The translations under genes and the position numbers were made by a program. Below are positions 6,132-9,880 of a stretch of DNA of 9,880 bases, in pieces. Position 1 is the stretch's first letter. Each line of letters starts with the position of its first letter. The notes below the pieces were generated by a model, which saw only the letters and a list, made by a program, of their open reading frames with translations, was not told the DNA's origin and searched no databases. This stretch comes from Candidatus Cloacimonadota bacterium (GTDB lineage: Bacteria; Muiribacteriota; UBA6191; JACPRK01), in assembly GCA_021772705.1 (NCBI GenBank), contig JAJFLN010000448.1, positions 1 to 9,880 of the forward strand, read 5' to 3'.

Positions 6132-7493
6132 ATGAAGCCAGAACACACCCATCCCTACATTCCCCTCACGGCCGCGGAAGAGCAGACCATGCTGCAAACC
6201 TGCGGCATGGCTTCCATCCAGGAGCTATTCGAGTGCATTCCCCCTTCGGTGAGGGAAGCCTTCCAGGCCGGAGACCTCCCGCCGAAGCCCCTCTCGGAAA
6301 TGGAGGTGGTCAATGAACTCTCCCGCCTGGCCGACTCCAACCGCGGCAGCGACAGGCTCCTGTCGTTTCTCGGGGGAGGGTCCTACGATCACCACGTTCC
6401 CAGCATCATCAACACTCTGATCTTCCGCTCCGAGTTCGCCACGGCATACACGCCCTATCAGCCGGAAGTGAGCCAGGGAACTCTGCAGGCGATCTTCGAA
6501 TTCCAGACCCTGATCTGCAACCTGACGGGTCTGGAGGCGGCAAACGCGAGCCTCTATGATGGCGCCACCGCTGTCGCCGAGGCCGCCCTGATGGCTTGCG
6601 GCGCAACGAGGCGGGAACGGATACTCATCTCCACCGGTGTCAACCCGAGGTACCGGGACGTCCTGTCCACCTACCTGCACGCCACTGACCGGGAGGAGAC
6701 CCGCATCGAGTTGCTCCCATCGGGACGGACCTGCCCGGACTCCATCGAGGGCAAGGACGTGGCCGCAGTCATCGTCGCCAGCCCGAACTATATGGGCGTC
6801 ATCGAGAATCTGGCCAGTCTGAGAGCCAGGCTGGACCAGAAGACCCTCCTCATCGTGGTTGCCTCACCCATCGCCCTGGGGCTCCTTGCACCTCCCGGTC
6901 CCCTGGGTGCCGACGTGGTCATCGGAGAGGGTGCCGTCTTGGGCGTGGGACAGAACTATGGCGGGCCGGGCCTGGGGTTCATGGCCGTCACCGGGGCCCT
7001 GACCCGACGGGTCCCCGGCCGCCTGGTCGGAATGGCCCGGGACGGCGATGGCAAGCGAGGGTATGTCCTGACGCTGCAGGCTCGGGAGCAGCACATCCGG
7101 AGGGCCAAGGCTTCGTCGAACATCTGCACGAACCAGTCCCTGGCCGCCCTGGCCGCTACGATCTTCCTGACCTCACTGGGCAAGACGGGGATGCGGAAGC
7201 TGGCCCGTCTCAACTATCACAAGGCTCACTTCGCCCGGAACCTGCTCTGCCAGATCCCCGGTGTGGTGCCGGCCCATGACGGACCCTTCTTCAACGAGTT
7301 CGCCGTCAGGCTTCCCGTGGCGGCCGGTCCCGTCCTCGAGCGTCTCCTGGAAGAAGAGGGAATCGTCGCCGGCCTCTCGCTGGCCTCGTACTACCCGAAT
7401 ATCGAGAACGGGTTGCTCGTCGCCGTCACGGAGAAACGGACTCGTCAGCAGATCGAGCGCCTCGGGGCGGCAATGAAGAAGGTGCTCTCATGA
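6132..7493 (+). CDS. gcvPA: glycine dehydrogenase (decarboxylating) subunit 1, P-protein alpha
   Basis: This is the N-terminal half of the split P-protein, which with GcvPB forms the PLP-dependent glycine decarboxylase that loads the aminomethyl group onto GcvH. From ATG 6132 it has 453 residues, close to the family norm. Landmarks: YIPLT near the start (9-13), SFLGGGSYDHHVPSI (78-92), YTPYQPEVSQGTLQ (106-119), LYDGATAVAEA (141-151), GADVVIGEG (259-267) and ASSNICTNQ (327-335). This subunit lacks the PLP lysine, as expected. The block that usually reads like FGGPYLGF is here NYGGPGLGF (275-283). A GTG at 6087 in frame with GGAG at 6076-6079 could add 15 residues; I prefer ATG 6132 because its N-terminus matches the family, though its own ribosome site is weak (GGGAA). 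Its stop overlaps the gcvPB start by 4 bases (ATGA). Confidence 0.95.
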   Translation: MKPEHTHPYIPLTAAEEQTMLQTCGMASIQELFECIPPSVREAFQAGDLPPKPLSEMEVVNELSRLADSNRGSDRLLSFLGGGSYDHHVPSIINTLIFRSEFATAYTPYQPEVSQGTLQAIFEFQTLICNLTGLEAANASLYDGATAVAEAALMACGATRRERILISTGVNPRYRDVLSTYLHATDREETRIELLPSGRTCPDSIEGKDVAAVIVASPNYMGVIENLASLRARLDQKTLLIVVASPIALGLLAPPGPLGADVVIGEGAVLGVGQNYGGPGLGFMAVTGALTRRVPGRLVGMARDGDGKRGYVLTLQAREQHIRRAKASSNICTNQSLAALAATIFLTSLGKTGMRKLARLNYHKAHFARNLLCQIPGVVPAHDGPFFNEFAVRLPVAAGPVLERLLEEEGIVAGLSLASYYPNIENGLLVAVTEKRTRQQIERLGAAMKKVLS

Positions 7494-9004
7494 CCCGTGG
7501 TGACGACAGCGTTCTGGAGAGGTTGATCTTCGAACTCTCGAGCCCGGGACGGCAGGGGTTACTCTTGCCCGAACTCGACGTGCCCGAAGACCCGTCTCTC
7601 GCCGAGATGCCTCCGGGACTGCTCCGGGAGGACCTGGACTTCCCTGAGGTCAGCCAGATTGACGTGGTGCGTCATTTCACCCGCCTGTCCGCCCTCAACT
7701 ACCACATCGACAAGGGAATGTATCCCCTCGGCTCTTGCACGATGAAGTACAATCCGAAGGTCAACGACCAGATGGCCGGGCTGCCCGGGTTTTCCGGTCT
7801 GCATCCCCTGTTGCCAGACAGCTGCGCCCAGGGCGCCCTGGAGTTGATCCACCGCCTGGGGCAGTTCCTCGCATCCGTCGCCGGAATGGAGGCCTGCACG
7901 TTGCAGCCCGTCGCCGGTGCCCAGGGTGAGCTCACAGCGTTGATGATGGCCAAGGCCTACTACGCGCGCAAGGGCGAGAGCCGAACCCGGGTCCTGGTGC
8001 CTGACTCGGCCCACGGCACCAATCCGGCCAGCGCCGCGATGTGCGGATTCAGTGTCTCCGAGGTGCCCTCCAACCAGCGAGGCTCGACGGATCTGGAAGC
8101 TCTCAAGAAGGCCCTGGACGATCGAGTCGCCCTGGTGATGCTCACGAACCCCAACACGCTGGGACTCTTCGAGGAGGAGATCCTGGAGGTCATCCGGGCC
8201 TGCCACGACGTGGGCGCCAAGGTCTACTGCGACGGGGCCAACTCCAACGCTCTCCTGGGACACGCCCGGCCGGGAGACATGGGCTTCGATGTCATGCACT
8301 TCAACCTGCACAAGACCTTCTCCACACCTCACGGCGGTGGGGGGCCCGGCGCCGGCGCCGTCTGCTGTTCCCGGGACCTGGAGCCATTCCTCCCGGTTCC
8401 CAGGGTCCGTGTCCAGGACGAGGTCTACAGTTGGTCCCGGGACTTCCCGGACTCCATCGGGCCGGTCCATAGCTTTCATGGAAATTTCGGCAACCAGGTT
8501 CGGGCTTTCACTTACATCCTCTCCCTCGGTCTGGAGGGGCTGCGCCAGATCGCCACGGCGGCGGTGCTGAATGCCAACTATCTGAGGGTGAAACTCCAGG
8601 ACAGCTACGAGCTGCCTTATGTCCGGACCTGCATGCATGAGTTCGTCTTGTCGGGCCGGCAATTCGCCCGGAAGAAGGGTGTGAAGACTCTGGATATCGG
8701 CAAGAGACTCCTGGACCTGGGATTCTACGCGCCGACGATCTACTTCCCGCTCATCGTCGAGGAGGCACTGATGATCGAGCCGACTGAATCGGAGAGCCAG
8801 GTCAGCATGGATCGGTTCATCGAGGCCATGTTGCAGATTGCCCGGGAGGCCGACGAGGACCCGGAGCTGTTGCGGAAGGCGCCTCATTCGACGCCCGTCG
8901 GCAGATTCGACGAGACCCGGGCCGCCCGGAAACCCATCCTCCGCTGGACCGGTGAGGAACCTCCTCCCATCGATCCCGCGTCACCTGATCGGAAATCTCC
9001 ATGA
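7490..9004 (+). CDS. gcvPB: glycine dehydrogenase (decarboxylating) subunit 2, P-protein beta
   Basis: This is the catalytic C-terminal half of the split P-protein: it binds PLP and decarboxylates glycine together with GcvPA. It has 504 residues, slightly long for the family because of a Pro/Asp-rich end. Motifs: ELSSPGRQGLLLPELDVP (15-32), ALNYHIDKGMYPLGSCTMKY (68-87), LQPVAGAQGE (138-147), DSAHGTNPASA (172-182), DGANSNALLG (248-257) and MHFNLHKTFSTPHGGGGPG (269-287). K275 (codon 8312-8314) is the PLP lysine. The ATG overlaps the gcvPA stop as ATGA and is preceded by AAGAAGG (7476-7482) with a 7-base gap, so the two subunits are translationally coupled, fitting a 1:1 complex. Its own TGA overlaps the next start in the same way. 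Confidence 0.97.
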   Translation: MTRGDDSVLERLIFELSSPGRQGLLLPELDVPEDPSLAEMPPGLLREDLDFPEVSQIDVVRHFTRLSALNYHIDKGMYPLGSCTMKYNPKVNDQMAGLPGFSGLHPLLPDSCAQGALELIHRLGQFLASVAGMEACTLQPVAGAQGELTALMMAKAYYARKGESRTRVLVPDSAHGTNPASAAMCGFSVSEVPSNQRGSTDLEALKKALDDRVALVMLTNPNTLGLFEEEILEVIRACHDVGAKVYCDGANSNALLGHARPGDMGFDVMHFNLHKTFSTPHGGGGPGAGAVCCSRDLEPFLPVPRVRVQDEVYSWSRDFPDSIGPVHSFHGNFGNQVRAFTYILSLGLEGLRQIATAAVLNANYLRVKLQDSYELPYVRTCMHEFVLSGRQFARKKGVKTLDIGKRLLDLGFYAPTIYFPLIVEEALMIEPTESESQVSMDRFIEAMLQIAREADEDPELLRKAPHSTPVGRFDETRAARKPILRWTGEEPPPIDPASPDRKSP

Positions 9005-9789
9005 GCCTCAGATTGATCTTCTCGCCACCCGCCCCGGGGGACGAGAACATGGCCGTCGATCTGGCCTTGCTGCGATCCGTCGGGCAGCGGCGGGCCGATC
9101 CGGCTCTCCGCCTTTACAGATGGGACGGCCCCTGGATCTCGTTCGGCCATTCGCAGCAGCTGGAAGGCGCCTTCGATCGGGCTGTCGCCGTCCGGGCCGG
9201 ATGCCGATGTGTCCGGCGCCCCACGGGCGGCAAGGCGCTGCTGCACGGCCGGGACCTGACCTACAGTCTGGTGCTGCCCATGGACCACCGGCTGGCCCGG
9301 GGAACGGTGGTGGAGTCCCACCGGGCCATCGCCAGCTTGCTGGCCGACGCCCTGGCTCTCCTGGATATCGAGCCGGAGCTCACAGAGGGCGATCCAGGCC
9401 AAGATCCTGCCGTCTTGAGCTGCATGGAAGAGCCTAGACCCGAGACGATCTCCGTCGATGGCCGGAAGCTGATCGGCAGCGCCCAGACGCGAAGGGATGG
9501 TGGGCTGCTTCAGCACGGCATGATCCCACTGGAACCCGACGGCGATCTGCTGGCGGATCTGTTCCGCTGCCCCGGTGTCGCCAGAGACTTGCGGATAGAG
9601 CAGGTCCGGAGCAGGATGACGTCCCTCTCGGAAGCCGCTCCGGGAGTCGAGCTGCCTCAGCTCGCCGCCGCTCTCATCGCCGCCTTCAGCCGCGCCCTGG
9701 GTCCCGCCAGGCACGAACCTCTCTCGCCCCAGGAGATAACCGATGCCCGGGAGATCCAGGCCGGCATCGAGGTGCCCGATCTGGGGTAG
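9001..9789 (+). CDS. LplA/LipM-family lipoate ligase or octanoyltransferase
   Basis: This 262-residue protein belongs to the BPL/LplA/LipB fold family that attaches lipoate or octanoate to carrier proteins. Visible motifs: RRPTGGKALLHGRDLTYSLV (72-91, the lipoyl-AMP or acyl binding loop), VDGRKLIGSAQTRRDGGLLQ (152-171) with K156 as the conserved binding lysine, and QHG right after it. Cysteine C141 (codon 9421-9423) sits 13 residues before the GRK (154-156), where Bacillus LipM has its acyl-thioester cysteine and where E. coli LplA, as I recall it, has none. The length (LipM about 278, LplA about 338) also favours LipM. I therefore favour octanoyl-ACP:GcvH octanoyltransferase, but a lipoate ligase cannot be excluded. 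It starts at ATG 9001, overlapping the gcvPB stop by 4 bases, which ties its expression to the P-protein and points to GcvH as substrate. Confidence 0.9.
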   Translation: MSLRLIFSPPAPGDENMAVDLALLRSVGQRRADPALRLYRWDGPWISFGHSQQLEGAFDRAVAVRAGCRCVRRPTGGKALLHGRDLTYSLVLPMDHRLARGTVVESHRAIASLLADALALLDIEPELTEGDPGQDPAVLSCMEEPRPETISVDGRKLIGSAQTRRDGGLLQHGMIPLEPDGDLLADLFRCPGVARDLRIEQVRSRMTSLSEAAPGVELPQLAAALIAAFSRALGPARHEPLSPQEITDAREIQAGIEVPDLG

Positions 9790-9830
9790 GAGCGAGTCGG
9801 GGTGACGCCGCAGTCTTCCGGGGGGAGCTT

Positions 9831-9864
9831 GAACAGGGAACAGAGAACAGGCAATTGAGAATTC
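9831..9864 (-). repeat. inverted copy of the heptamer tract downstream of the operon
   Basis: Read on the minus strand, GAATTC (9864-9859) is followed by seven bases and then three heptamers: CCTGTTC, TCTGTTC, CCTGTTC (9851-9831). Architecture and spacing equal those at 2917-2950; 26 of 34 positions agree and the differences are mostly C/T changes. It begins 42 bases after the lipoate-gene stop. No T-tract terminator is visible in 9790-9880. Confidence 0.65.
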
Positions 9865-9880
9865 GAGGCCTTGGTCTCCG

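Noticed and set aside
4764..6197. Long open frame on the minus strand across glyA, gcvH and the gcvPA start
   Set aside because: It lies opposite three unmistakable genes and its product is a mix of H-, G- and L-rich residues with no family features; GC-rich third positions create such antisense frames.
7559..8887. Long open frame on the minus strand inside gcvPB
   Set aside because: Fully antisense to a gene with conserved PLP motifs; no recognisable protein features.

Overview
The window reads as GC-rich (roughly 60-65 % by eye) bacterial chromosomal DNA. It is dominated by a glycine cleavage operon in which the P-protein is split into two genes (gcvPA and gcvPB), an arrangement known from Firmicutes, Thermotoga, Acidobacteria, some delta-proteobacteria and several uncultivated GC-rich phyla. 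The upstream partial protein carries a cysteine module like that of prepilins from large-genome environmental phyla. I infer an Acidobacteriota-like or similar deep-branching environmental bacterium, but the sequence does not fix the phylum.

Layout. Positions 1-1290 (+) hold the C-terminal part of a probable secreted or periplasmic DUF3352-like protein whose start lies before the window. It converges on an MFS transporter of the HcaT/PPP type on the minus strand (2644-1457). A 432-base divergent intergenic region (2645-3076) contains no convincing gene but is dense in structure: a perfect 28-bp inverted repeat with a 33-base loop, a degenerate third half-copy, a two-unit heptamer (CGGATAC), a three-unit heptamer tract (CCTGTCC type) and weak promoter candidates facing each way.

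From 3077 to 9789 (+) runs gcvT - glyA - gcvH - gcvPA - gcvPB - a LipM/LplA-type lipoyl-attachment gene. The last three are joined by two 4-base ATGA overlaps. Together they encode three of the four glycine cleavage components (T, H, P), serine hydroxymethyltransferase, which uses the methylene-THF and glycine of this pathway, and an enzyme likely to place the octanoyl or lipoyl group on GcvH. The L-protein (lpd) and lipoyl synthase (lipA) are not in the window. A second heptamer tract, in inverted orientation relative to the first, lies just after the operon (9831-9864), so related repeats bracket it.

The protein-coding content is largely ordinary central metabolism. The parts most worth a second look are the repeat cluster at 2785-2950 and its inverted partner at 9831-9864, the prepilin-like cysteine module in the first protein, the acidic tail of GcvH, and the LipM-like cysteine in the last gene. 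I see no evidence of a new defence or mobile system.
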